Of a DNA stretch of 64,000 nucleotides, positions 10,966-22,021 are shown one piece after another. This DNA is from Acanthornis magna (lineage: Eukaryota; Chordata; Aves; Passeriformes; Acanthizidae). The first letter of the stretch is position 1; each line of letters starts with the position of its first letter. Location: contig JAWUZG010001109.1 of the NCBI GenBank assembly GCA_036785705.1, forward strand, positions 1-64,000, read 5' to 3'. A model generated the notes under the pieces. The model made no database searches. It had not been told where the DNA came from and worked only from the letters and a program-made list of their open reading frames with translations. The translations under genes and the position numbers were made by a program.

Positions 10966-12293
10966 CTGGCAGTGAGCTGAGACTGGGAGCACCTCTGGGA
11001 TCAATGGCTCCTTCTGCCCGGCCTCGTAGTGCAGAGGGACTGCAGAGCCCAGACCCTTGCAGCTTCCTGTGTTCTTTGGGTCGTTTTAAAGACTCCATAC
11101 ACCTATGTGTTGACACAGCCAATTGGAAGCCTGGCAGGAGTGTGGGCCAGGAGAATGGCTTCACATTTCTGAATGTTTCTGCTTCCCTTCTGTTTTCTGT
11201 TTTCTCAGCCCAGCCTGTCCCTGCCTTGCTGCCCAATATCCACCCCATGTGGAAGCACCATGCCAATCACTCATCTCCCCATACCACCCAGAAGTACCTT
11301 CAATTCAGCCCAAACAATTTAAACACATGAAAAAGAGAGCTGGTTCGACTCTTCTAGTGCTGGGTTGAAAAAAACAGAAGAAGAAGAAGGCCTGTGAGAG
11401 GGGAAATATTTAAGTTTGGAACAACTGAGGACTGCAATATGTGGCAGAATTAAACCTGCACAGAAAAGATCACTAAAATCACTTTGGAGCCATAAATATA
11501 TTCTTTTCTGGGAATTTTAAGGCCTATAACATTTAGCTAAAGCAAGGGGACAGAGCATTTGCTAGGAGAGAAAAAAAGAAAAGAAAGTAAATGGATATTT
11601 TGTTCTTAGTGTATCTACTGTATCTTAATAGACATAGAACCATCAGTACTTGAAATCAAACTGACCACAGCAAGTTTGTATTTTAGAAGGAAAAACACAG
11701 TTAAGAGGGAACAACAGGATTTGCTTCTCTGAGCATTAAACAGATTAGAGAGTAACAATTCTTTTTTCCTCTGGCATTCAGTCCTCACAGACCACATCTC
11801 TGCTATCATTGACTGCAGGGTGAGTTTTATTTGGAAATAGTTAGAAAGCTCCAGGAGTACTCAGCAGCTTCTGCCAGGAGCTCTCCTGCAGACACTTTTC
11901 GGGCACACTTGAGGAGAGATCCTTCTGCTCTGTATGCCCATGCAGCCCATGGCACTGCTGGTGATTTGCAGGGGTTCTAAAGAGGAAAAATCCTGTTCCA
12001 AGGCGCCCCTGAGCACAGGCTTCCCAACACAAGCCCTGGGGAAGGAAGGCAGCGTGTTAAGAAAGGACAGTTCTCCAGTCCCAGTGCCTTCACCTCTCTG
12101 CCTATGCCTGAGTCAGCCTAGGTGGAAATCAGCAGCTGGTGACTCAAGGTCCACAACAGATGCATTTCAGGGAGTTTGAGCTTGGACCAGCCTTGCTCCA
12201 GCCTTGGAGAGCAAATAGCTGCAACGAGCTGGAGTATTTCAGTGTCTCCTTGGCTTTAGTTGAATTCCAAAAGTTTCCTTTCCAAAGTGGTTG
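10966..12293 (-). repeat. Right arm of the 1.33-kb inverted repeat
   Basis: This is the reverse complement of 1-1328, collinear without net indels. Homology stops abruptly at 10965/10966 on the inner side. The outer side cannot be judged because the partner lies at the window edge. Confidence 0.95.
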
Positions 12294-12980
12294 TCAGTAA
12301 AACACTGAAAACCCTTTCAAGTGTTCCTTTTCCTTGTGGTAGCTTTTGTTTAAGAATACCAGAATTGGTTCATCTCATAGAAGGTATGAACTGCTGAAAT
12401 GCTGTGAATTGCTGGGAAGTCATGACTGAAGCTGGGCTTAGGCGTGATTGTGGTCCGGATCCCCTTGGGGTCAGCTCTGAAGGGATATGAACTGATCCTG
12501 TAATTTTGATTGAAGAGCAGCACTGGCTAAAGGAGTCAGTCTTTCAATGCCTATGAATATTTCCCCTCCCTGCCTGCTGCTTTTCTGGGCAGAGGTGTCC
12601 TTAGAGGTGCTTGAGGCAAAGCGCCCTGGGCAAATTCCTGTGTCCATTGCTGCCTCCCTGCAGGCCCCTGGCAGAAGGTGCTTGTTTCTGATCCCAAGTG
12701 CTTTTCACAGGCCAGGCTCCCTGGGCTTGCATTAGAAGGCGAACTAGGGAGGGTCCCAGCCCCATTGGGATCAATTCCCTGCCATGTGGTCACCCCAAAG
12801 TGGTGGTGCTTAGTCACGGAGGTGTTCATTAAATGGATTTCTAAGTTCTAATGCAGTGTCTTGCTGCCACAGGGAGCCTGAAATGCCAGGAGCTCGGGCT
12901 GTGCCCGCCCGCTGCCAGCCCAGCCCCATGGCGCTGTGCCACGTCCCGGGCAGACAGAGTGCACTGAGGAGAAGTCCTTT
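12294..12980. other. Non-coding stretch, nothing recognised
   Basis: Only short unsupported ORFs are present between the inverted-repeat arm and the second minisatellite copy. Confidence 0.5.
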
Positions 12981-13450
12981 ATTCGCAGTTCAAACAGGTG
13001 TGGACGTTAAGAAACAAAGCCAAATGAAAGCAAGGCCTCCCTGCGCCTGCCCTCTCCTCAGGCTCCTCCGTTCCTCCTGCCCTGAGGGCCGCGGGGGCGA
13101 GACAGCGTCCTGAGGGCAGGGCCGGGATCGGGAGCGTCCTGAGGGCAGGGCCGGGATCGGGATCGCCCTGAGGGCAGCGCCGGGATCGGGATCGTCCTGA
13201 GGGCAGCGCCGGGATCGGGATCGGGATCGGGATCGCCCGAGCAGGGCTGGGATCGGGATCAGGATCGTCCTGAGGGAGGGCCGGGATCGGGATCGTCCTG
13301 TGGGTAGGGCTGGGATCGGGATCGCCCTGAGGGCAGCGCCGGGATCGGGATCGTCCGAGCAGGGCAGGGATCGTGATCGTCCGAGCCCGTCCGGGATCGC
13401 CCGGGCAGCTCTGGATCCTCCGGGCAGCTCTGGATCTGCTGGGAAGCTCC
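12981..13450. repeat. GGGATC-rich minisatellite block, copy 2
   Basis: The block has the same lead-in (ATTCGCAGTTCAAACAGG) and the same approximately 30-bp units as 3890-4130, in direct orientation but with more units. It lies outside the inverted repeat, whereas copy 1 lies inside it. Confidence 0.85.
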
Positions 13451-15890
13451 TGTATTATCAGAAGGAGCACCCATGGCTGCCGACGCAGCCGCAGCAGGAA
13501 GGGCACGGGGCCTTCCACAGGAGCTGGCACAGCCTCCTTGGGACAAGTCCCGGCTGCTGGCCATCCTCAACACAGGGTGTGACACACACAAGGAACATGT
13601 GGGCCAGGGCACCAATGCCGCTCTGACCCCTGGGGCCCGGGGAGCACTGAAATCAGCAGGTGTGGCACAGTCCCTGCCGAAGCAGACCTGCCACTCCCCG
13701 AGCCCTGGCAGTGCCGGTGCCATCTCCTGCCCCAGAGACCTGTGCCCCCGGGGGCTTCTCTGCCAGAGGGCAGCCAAAGCCAACATTGGTGCATTGGTGT
13801 CTGTGCTCCTTCCCGCAGGTGGCTGTTGGCAGGAGCAGCTGGGGCAAGAGGTGGCAACACTTGGTCTCTGTCAGAAGCTCTTCCTTCATGTTGGAATTAT
13901 TTTCTCATTGAAGTGATTTCCTGCAGCACAAAAACATCCTTGCTATGAAGGTGCAGAAAAATCTTGCAATTAATAATCCTAAATTCAGGAAAGCTTTACT
14001 TCCCATTGCTTAACTCAAGTACTTCAAAGTAGTTGCAAACTTCCCAAATTAATTGCTGTGGCCAGAGATCGTAAAAGATTTGCATCCCATCTCAAAGAAG
14101 CAACACATTAGCCGTGATGTCATTCATTGGGAGTCACCTACAAAAAAATAAGCACTAAAGGGAGCCAAAAACAAATAGCCATTTTTTGGTTTACAAATGG
14201 TTTTCTATGAAGGGATAATAATATGATAATTCTATTAAGGAATAAAAGCTGTCAAGGAATGAAAGTCCACTCAGTGTTACAAAAGTACACCGAACAAGTA
14301 CATTGCAAAAAGGCTAATCCTCCCCCTGCTACAGATATCGAATTGGCCAAGACAGTACAGCTCTCCCCTCTTCTTCCCTGCATGAGAATCAGGGCCACTA
14401 ACACTAAGTCCCAGATATTCCTTCTGCCCTCCATAACCAAAGCTGTGCAAAACCACAGATGCTGCCTTCAAACTGAATCAAATTGCAGCCTAGGCCTCTC
14501 ACCTTGCAGACAACTCCTTCCCCAAAACCCCCACCAACACCAACTCCCCAAAGCCCCGCACAGAAGCCCTCAACACCCTGCCAACACCCCCACCTGGCCC
14601 GATCCCTGCGCAGAGCTTTCCCAGCCTCCAGCAGAGCCCCTGGTTCCCTGCACGTGCCGTGGGATGGCACTCGGGAGGATCTGCTCCAAGGCCTTCCCTG
14701 CTACCCAGCTCAGGCTGCCAGGCCTACGGCTCCTGGGTCATCCTTGTGACCCTTCCTGTGCATGGCTGTCTCATTTGCACAGCTCCGCTCAGCTCAGTCT
14801 TCTCCAGTTAAGCAGCATTGCCGGTAAAGGATCGAGAGCAGCGTGGCAAGCTCTTTCTGTAGCCCCCTCTTTGCTCTCGAGAGGGGCAGGTAGAACATTC
14901 CCCAGGAAAGCACCTGGTGCCACCAGCTGCGGGAGGCACCAGTCAGCTCTGGGGAGACCCCCCAGCACTGGTGTATCCTGAGGGAACACCGCGGTGCTTG
15001 ACCTGTAGGTACCCACGCCAGCTTCAAATCAGCTGCCTCAGCTTGCAGGGCCTCTCTTGGCCAGCATCGTGACGTGTGTGCAGGACTGCTGCGAGGTACT
15101 GCTGTGATCCAGGGGGACAGGACTGGCTGTCTCGTGTACACGTAGCAGCCCCTCACACAGCCTGAGTCACCCCGAAAGCAACAAATGCTCACGTGTCAAC
15201 AGAGAGGAGCAAGGAGCACTCAGCTCCTCTCAGGGGATCTCAGCTGGCCTTGCTCAAGAACATGCCCCATTTGAAGGCCTGCTAATGCCCAGCTGCCAGA
15301 AATGCCTGCCTTGTGCTCCCCAGGATGCACAGCAAGAGCCCATGAGCAGCATGTGCTGTCGTCTGCAGGCGCTGCTGCCCTTGAGTGATGCAGCTGATGG
15401 GCTGAGTAGTTGCCTTGGAACCCTGAAAATCAAGAGCCAAACAAGATTCAGATGCTAAAAAGCGGTTACCGTTTCTTGACAGTCCTCCAGGTGCACTCAT
15501 GGTGAAATGCACATGTGAGACAGGGCTTCAGCACTTTCATCAGTTTCTCCAATTAGCACGATTGGCAAGAATTCCAAATTAGAAGCATAGTTAATGAAGT
15601 AATTCCCCCTCTTGGTTCGGAGCCCCACTGAAGCCTCTGCCTTGCTTCTAGCTGCCCATTTTTTGTATCTAAATACATGGGGAAGTGAAATAGCCTTGAT
15701 TGACTGAAGGAGCAAGATTAGACTAGAATTCCCAGAATGTGTTTGCCTGAGAGGGTAGGAGAAGTACTGCAGGTAGCTAAGAAATGATAGAATTACACAA
15801 TCATAGCCTACAGAGCTACGGACTGAGGAAAAATATATAAAAAACAAAAATCTTTTGGCATCAGAGTGTCCCCTCAAAGAGCAGGCAGAG
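13450..15890. other. Non-coding stretch, no gene recognised
   Basis: Several ORFs of 60-250 codons overlap on both strands without an exon chain or a recognisable domain. A TATA-like AAATATATAAAAAAC at about 15830-15845 precedes the next segment. Confidence 0.45.
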
Positions 15891-15897
15891 GGCACAC

Positions 15898-16257
15898 ATG
15901 TGGCCTCTGGGAGAGGCTGGTGGGCAGGAGGGTGGAGCTGCTGGCAGGCAGAGGAACCTTGAGGGGCTGGAGAAGGGCTGGCAGGAAGCTGCTGCAGCTG
16001 AATGTGCAGCAGAAGAGGCAAGTCCTGCAGAAGAGGCAAGTCCTGCAGCTGGGGAGAAGGAGGAGGAGGAGCAGGAGGAGGAGGAGGAAGAAGCCCTTGC
16101 AGCAGTAGAAGCTGGGGAAGAGGCAGCTGTGAAAGCAGGTCCCGCTAGAGGCCAGGCTGAGCGATTTGGAGGGGCCAAAGAGCCCCTGGGGCCAAGGCAG
16201 CTGACAATGTGCAGGCCTGCGGGAGGCACAGCCTTGGCAGCAGCTGGAGGGAGCTGA
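15898..16257 (+). CDS. Glutamate-rich ORF of 119 codons upstream of RhoGAP A, doubtful
   Basis: The ATG lies about 55 bp after a TATA-like sequence, and the frame is open for 119 codons. The middle is very acidic (EEASPAEEASPA, then EEEEQEEEEEEALAAVEAGEE) and contains a tandem 18-bp duplication. It could be a small acidic protein or an upstream exon, or simply low-complexity sequence. The paralogous locus B matches only from about 16150 onward, so most of this ORF has no counterpart there. No family is recognised. Confidence 0.25.
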   Translation: MWPLGEAGGQEGGAAGRQRNLEGLEKGWQEAAAAECAAEEASPAEEASPAAGEKEEEEQEEEEEEALAAVEAGEEAAVKAGPARGQAERFGGAKEPLGPRQLTMCRPAGGTALAAAGGS

Positions 16258-16585
16258 GCCTTGGCCTCGTGTGTGTCCAGCTCGGGGCTGCCGCGTGCAG
16301 AGCCGCCTTTGGCCAGGCCCGACAGGAAGCCCCGCCCCCACTGCCCCACCCCAACTGCCCAGGCCAGGCTCCGTTGGGCTCGGACCGTTGGTCAGTTGGA
16401 CTCAGCGTCCACGAGAGGTGGCAGCAGCAGCCCAGTGCTGTCTGTTGTGCAGATCAAAAGTGCAAGAAAGCGAATTTCTGACCAAGCGGCACCAGCCCAA
16501 CTTTTCAGTCCCGCTTGGAATCCTCGCTGTGAGCGAGAGGCGAACGTCTTTGAGGCGAGACCAGGGTCCTCCTGTGCCAGGCAGG

Positions 16586-17632
16586 ATGGGCCAGGCGAAG
16601 AGCTGCTTCGGCTCCAGGTAGGCTCCCCCAGAGCCCAAAGACACACGGCCACGGCTGCAAGCCACAGCAGAAGGGGCCACCCTTCTCATGGCTGCCACTC
16701 TCTGCTCTGCAGGAAGGTTCTCAGCAGCGACGAGGTTGTGTTGAGCTCAGATGTGGCTCTGAGGCACGGCCCAAAGAGGAGTGAGAGGCGCCTTCTCCTC
16801 CTCCAGGATGAGCTGGTGGTCGCCAAGCTGCAGTAAGAGCCTCAGGGCCCAGCCACCTTTGCCCCACCCCTGTCCCTGGGCCAGGCCACAGCCAGCCTGG
16901 CCTAAGCCCCAGCCTTCCAGCCCCTGGGGGCTCCATGCACCGCTGTGTGTGCCGACATTGGCGGGTGGTGGGGGCAAGGAGGGGACACACCAGGGCTCTG
17001 CCCCGGGGCATGCCAGGGAGGCCACATGCCCCTCACTGCTTTCCTCTGCTCTCTGCAGCCGAGGCACCACCCTGCGCCCACGGCTCCGCCTGGCCCTGGA
17101 CCAGCTGTGGGTGCTGAGCGGCGGCGAGGAGGCAGTGCCGCCCAGAGAACAGCAGCAGCAGGAGGGCAGCCATGAGGATGCCACCTCCATCATCCTCATC
17201 TGGCCCAGGGGCTCCTGCATTGCCACCTTTGGGTGAGTCGTGGAGCCACATGCTGTGGCAGGGCAGGAGAGCTTTCCAGCCGTGGGAAGCAGGAGGCCTT
17301 TGGCAGCCTTGCCATGGCCTCTGGCCTCCGTGCAGAGCGGGAGCAGGGAGTGGCCTGTGTCCCCCCCAGTCAGCTTTGGCTTGCCAAAAGGCAAGGGCAA
17401 AAACCACTGCTCTGGCAGCTCACAGGGAGCCAGGGCTTGGGCAGCACCTTTGTGCCATGCCCAGCACAGGGCATGGTCCTGCCCTTGTGTCCCTGGGCAT
17501 TGGGAGGGGCATGCGGGCGCGCGTGTAGACCCCCAGGGTTTTGGGGAACAGCAGGGCCTGACACTGGTTCTCCTCTCTTCCTGCAGCTCCCAGGCGCTGA
17601 AGGAGCAGTGGATGGGCGCACTGCAGGGGTAA

Positions 17633-17667
<35 letters not shown>

Positions 17668-20600
17668 AGGGGATGCTCCCGCAGCAGCCGCACAGTTCCT
17701 CAGCTGGGGAGAGCTGCCCCTGCGGCTGCGGGCAGCTGTCGGGCACAGCTGCCTGACAAGGCACCACAGGCGGCTGTGGGCTCACCCGGCTCTCTGCCTG
17801 TCTCTTTTGCCACTACACAGGAGCCCCGGAGCCCGAGTGAGCTGCCTGCCAAGCATCAAAGCTGTGGCTGCGGAGCTGAATGGCCGCCATGCAGTGAGTG
17901 TCTCTCTGCTGCGGGCTCTGTGCCCGAGCACTTCTCCGTGCGCCCAGCCCCAGAGGCACGGCTCTCACCTTCTTGCATGGCTTCTCTCTTGCGCAGGGGA
18001 GGACATTGAGCAGCAGGAAGCTGGAGCGGCTGCTCGCAGAGCTGGAAAAGGTGAGAAGAGCTGCCTTTCTGCCCACTGTGGCCTCTGGCTGTGCTGGGTG
18101 CCGGGGAGGCGTGGCTGGCACAGTGGCCTCGTGTGCGGGGAAAGGAAGCAAGGCTCCCTGGTGCCACGGGGCGAGCAGAGGCATGGGGAACCAGCGGCAG
18201 CGCCAGCACGTCCTTGCTGCTGCCAGCGGCAGCACTGCTGCTGTGTGGGGCAGAGAGGCCGCAGGGCAGAAGCTGCCAGCCATGTGCCGTGCTCAGGCTG
18301 CTGGGGCTGGGAGCGGCTGTCCGGGGGCCCTCTGTGCTGCAGGACTGCTCTGCAAGCAAACCTCGATTCTTGCAGGCTGATCCCCAGCAAGCGCCTGCCA
18401 CGGCCCCGTCCGACAACGGAGGGCAACTTGGCCGCTGCCCAGGTGAGTTTGGGGAGGAAAGGCCAGCCTCTGCTCTGGCAGTGAGCTGCACTCGCTTGTC
18501 CCCTGAGTGTGGCTGTGCAGGTGTGGCACCCAAGGGGGGACATTCGCTGCTGCCCGCAGCTTGGAGAAAAGCAGGGCCAGGGCTGGGGCAGCTTATCCCA
18601 GCATCACGCCAGCTCTCAGGAGCCTCCGAGCCGCAGCCACACTTGCAGCTGCCAGCTGGGTGTGCCTGGGGTGCCACATGGCTCTGCACAGCACTCTGGA
18701 CAGGCAGGGCAGGGCAGGGCAGGCTGCAACAGCACTGGCCTGGTGGTCTCCAGTGACAAGCTTTGGTTCCATTTTCCTTTGCAGGAGGAGGGAGCAGCAA
18801 TAGTGGTGCCTGCAGCAGGACAAGGAGGAGGTGGCTGCCATGGCCCTTTGCTCTGCGGCGGGGCCCAGCTGGGGCTGCCCGGGCTCCAGGGCAGGAGGGC
18901 TCCCGCTGCAGCAGGGCGCTCTTTGGTCAGCCCCTGGCAGCCATCTGTGCAGAGGATGGCACTGTGCTGCCCCGGCCCATCCAGGTAAGGCAGCCCGCAC
19001 GGGGGCTGCCCATCCCTGTGTCCGGCTGCTGTGCAGCCAATGTCCCCATGCACAGCCCCCAGCCATGGGCCACAGGGCTCTTCAGCCATGGCTCAGCCTT
19101 CTGCTGCCAGCCCCTTGATGGCAGGAGGCAGGGAGCCCAGGCCGGGGAGGAGCTCTGGCCCTGGCCACTGCTCTTGAACCAGCCCAGCTCCTCACACACG
19201 TCCCTGCCCTCCTGCCTCTCCTGCAGGAGCTGCTGGCTGTCCTGCGCCAGCAAGGGCCCACAACAGAAGGCATCTTCCGCAAAGCGGAGAGCGCCACGGC
19301 AGTTCAGGAGCTGCGGCAGGCCCTGGACCGTGGCCTGCCCGTCGACATGGCAAGCCAGCCGGTTCTGCTGCTGGCCGTCGTCCTAAAGGTGAGCCCTCCT
19401 GCCCTGCAGCTGCAAAGGCTCCTGCCTGGGCTGCCATGGGCTCCAAGGCTCACCAGCAGCCCTTGGCATTGCAGGACTTCCTGAGAAGCATCCCCTCCAA
19501 GCTCCTCGTCACAGACCTTTATGAGGACTGGATGGCAGCGATGCAGATGGCCAGCAGGGAGGACAAGATCTCTATGCTGAAAGTGTAAGCTTTAGTGAGC
19601 AGCAATTACAGCTCAGCAGCAGGCATTGCTCCAAAGCTGGCATTTGCTGGGAAGGGGGTGGTCTCCTTCAAAGGCTGTGTTTTTGGGCACCTCACTCTTG
19701 GCGCCTGGCATTCCCATTTTGGGGCAATGCACAGCGATCCTTCCCTTGCGTGGGCTAGGGGCAAATCAGCAGCTGGGAAGCAACGCTGCATTTCCTTCCT
19801 GCAGGAGCGTGGGAGCCCAACCGCTGGCTGAGAGTGCCGGCAGAGCTGTGCAGCACAGCCACTGGCTGCACCCCTGCCTGGGGCAGGCTCTGGGGACAGC
19901 TGTGGGCAACATGGCCCTGCTGATGAACATTGCCTTCCTCTTCCCTCAGGGTGGCCAAGAAGTTGCCTGCAGCCAACCTGCTCCTCCTCAAGCAGCTGCT
20001 GGCACTGCTGCAAGACATCGACCAGCACACATCCAGCAGCCGAATGAGCTGCAGCAACCTGGCCATCTGCCTGGGGCCAAGCCTGCTGAGCCCACCGCGA
20101 GAGGAGCAGCTGAACTTGGAAGCCATGATGGCCGAGAATGACAAGGTAATGCTGTCCCCAGCAGCCAGCTGCAGCCTGGCCGGCCCACGGCAGCTTGGCT
20201 GCCCAGAGGTGCCTGTGCCTGGCAGCGCCTCTCTGCAGCCAAGGCTGGAGCAAGAGCTGCCTGCAAGAGCTGCCCCTGCAAGAGGCAGCGCCTTGTGTGC
20301 AGAGGCAAGGCTCAGCAGTGATGGCAGGTGCTGCTTGGCACGCTGTCAGGCCCCAGGGCTGAGAGCAAGGCTTTCCTGTGTGCAGGTGAAGGTGCTGGTG
20401 GAGTTTATGATCTTGAATATGGAGGAGATCTTCTGGGAGGAGACTGCTGGCCAGGAAGAGTCACCTGCACCCACAGAGATATGCACAGGTAGGAGCAGGA
20501 AGGGAGGCTTGTCCCAGCCTGGCACTAGGGTTCCCCGCAATCTCTGCATCCAGCAGACAAGAGGCACAGGGCTCGCTTGTGGCTTTTGCTCTGTGTGCTC

Positions 20601-21816
20601 TTGTCTTCCAAGACATTGCTTGGCTGCATTTCGGTGCTTTTTCGTTCTAGAGCTACTCCAGGAGGAGCAAAGTGGCCCTGCAAGGCAAGCAGATGAGGAG
20701 CCCCAGGCACAAAGCTGTTCCCATGAATCGCCATCGCTGCCAGACAGCAAACACGAAGAGAGTGCAGAGGCCACGCTGCTGGAGGCCCAAAAGGCAGAGG
20801 TATGTCAGTGACAGAAACACGGGCACAACACATCCTGGAAAAGCACAAATTGTGTCACCCACCTCTTGATATTTTGCCTTCCTTCTTTCCTGCCTGCCTG
20901 CCTACCTGCCTGCCTGTGTGCCTCTGCACTGACAGTTTGCTTCTGCAGTACTTTAGGCACGTGCCTCCTCAGTGAACAAGATACTTGTAAATGAAAGCAC
21001 AGGGGGTCATGGCCAACTTGAGGGGGCTTGTGCTCAGATGCCAGCTCATGCCAGCTGCCTCCAGTCTCCTTGGGGGCAGCTGTACCATGCGAGTGGGGGC
21101 TGATGCAAAGCAGCATCTGTTCTGTGCAGCTAAGGGAGTGATTTGCAGCTGATACCTTCCTGTTCCAGGCTGTCTCTTGCCACTGCTCACCTCCACAATT
21201 TCTGCTTTAGGCACCTCCAGATTTGCCTCCAAACACCTGTGAGTCCTCCACAGAGTCCCTGGCAAAGGCTGAAGCCCTGACGAGCCCTTCTGAATCAAGC
21301 AGGTAAAAGCAGCTCACAGATGCTCCAAGAAGAAGAGACTTAGCTTGTGACTCCTGGCTATGCCTTGCTAATCCAACCATGCATGGAAAGGCTTGCAGGC
21401 TACCCCCAGGCAGAGGAAAAGAGACAAAAATGAAAGCAAGTTGAGGCCCGGGCAGGAGACGGGGACTACGAGCCAGTGAGGAAGAGGCAGAGGAGAGGCA
21501 GCAGCAGATACAGACAATGGAGGAGGCTGCAGCAGCTCAAGAAGCTCAGGTATGGATGTGCCAGGCTCTGCTGCCTGCCTTTCCCTCCACACTGCCCCAA
21601 GTCAGCCCAATGCGCTGGCAAGGGCCCACGAGGGCTGCTGCTGGTCAGGGCTTGGCAAGAGCTCCATGGCAGCTCTGCAGGTGCTCTGCAGCCCTTGGCT
21701 TCCTCCATGGCCATGTGCTTGTACCTCTGCAGGAGGAGTGCTGTGCGTGGAGCGAAGCTGCTGAGGGAGAGGCTGTGAAGATGGGGCAGCCGGAGTGCCT
21801 CTCCCTCAAATTCTAG
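16586..21816 (+). CDS. RhoGAP gene A (ARHGAP20/TAGAP-like), 16 exons, 583 aa
   Basis: Exons: 16586-16617, 16713-16832, 17059-17232, 17587-17628, 17821-17893, 17997-18050, 18376-18442, 18785-18984, 19227-19388, 19475-19584, 19950-20145, 20386-20488, 20651-20799, 21211-21302, 21456-21549 and 21733-21816. The sum is 1,752 bp and all phases fit. Residues 11-123 form a PH domain ending in LKEQWMGALQ with the conserved Trp. Residues 240-440 form a RhoGAP domain starting at ALFGQPLAAICAEDGTVLPR. The arginine finger lies in TEGIFRKA (R272), followed by VVLKDFLRSIPSKLL and SNLAICLGPSLLSP (N381). The expected role is to stimulate GTP hydrolysis on Rho-family GTPases. Exons 13-16 encode an acidic Gln/Glu-rich tail. 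The exon 15 acceptor at 21455 was chosen because it alone gives an open frame; it needs RNA support. No AATAAA follows the stop before the next cassette. Confidence 0.85.
17633..17668. repeat. (GCT)n in RhoGAP A intron 4
   Basis: About twelve GCT units begin immediately after GTAA of the 5' splice site at 17629. Gene B has a longer tract at the same place. Confidence 0.9.
20146..20385 (+). other. Exitron-like intron 11 of RhoGAP A (240 bp, stop-free)
   Basis: The intron has GTAATG and GTGTGCAG ends but is exactly 240 bp and open in the frame of exon 11. Reading runs unbroken from exon 11 into exon 12. The same length and openness occur in the other seven copies: 22218-22457, 25352-25591, 28478-28717, 30581-30820, 46384-46623, 48417-48656 and 50522-50761. 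Confidence 0.75.
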
Positions 21817-22021
21817 ATCCAGTTACTTATAGTTGCATTTTTGAGATCAGCTTTTCATTCTGGACGCATTTATTTCAAAAGATTGAGCTCCATGGATATT
21901 AAGGTAGGTCTTTGTCTATTTAGAGAGGGAGATGCTGCTTTTTGCCATCTTTCCACACTGTGCTGCACACTCTGTGGGCAACATGGCCCTGCTGATGACC
22001 ATTGTCTTCCTGTTCCCTCAG

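Noticed and set aside
12979..13786. Minus-strand proline/arginine-rich ORFs over the minisatellite
   Set aside because: The repeated RSRRCPQGDPDP pattern follows directly from the 30-bp unit; no splice or start evidence.
17580..17720. Poly-cysteine and poly-glutamine ORFs in RhoGAP intron 4
   Set aside because: They are alternative frames of the CTG repeat inside an intron bounded by good splice sites.
19606..20253. Long minus-strand ORFs opposite RhoGAP exon 11 in every cassette
   Set aside because: They mirror a GC-rich coding exon and recur only because the exon is repeated; the plus strand has the domain and splice sites.
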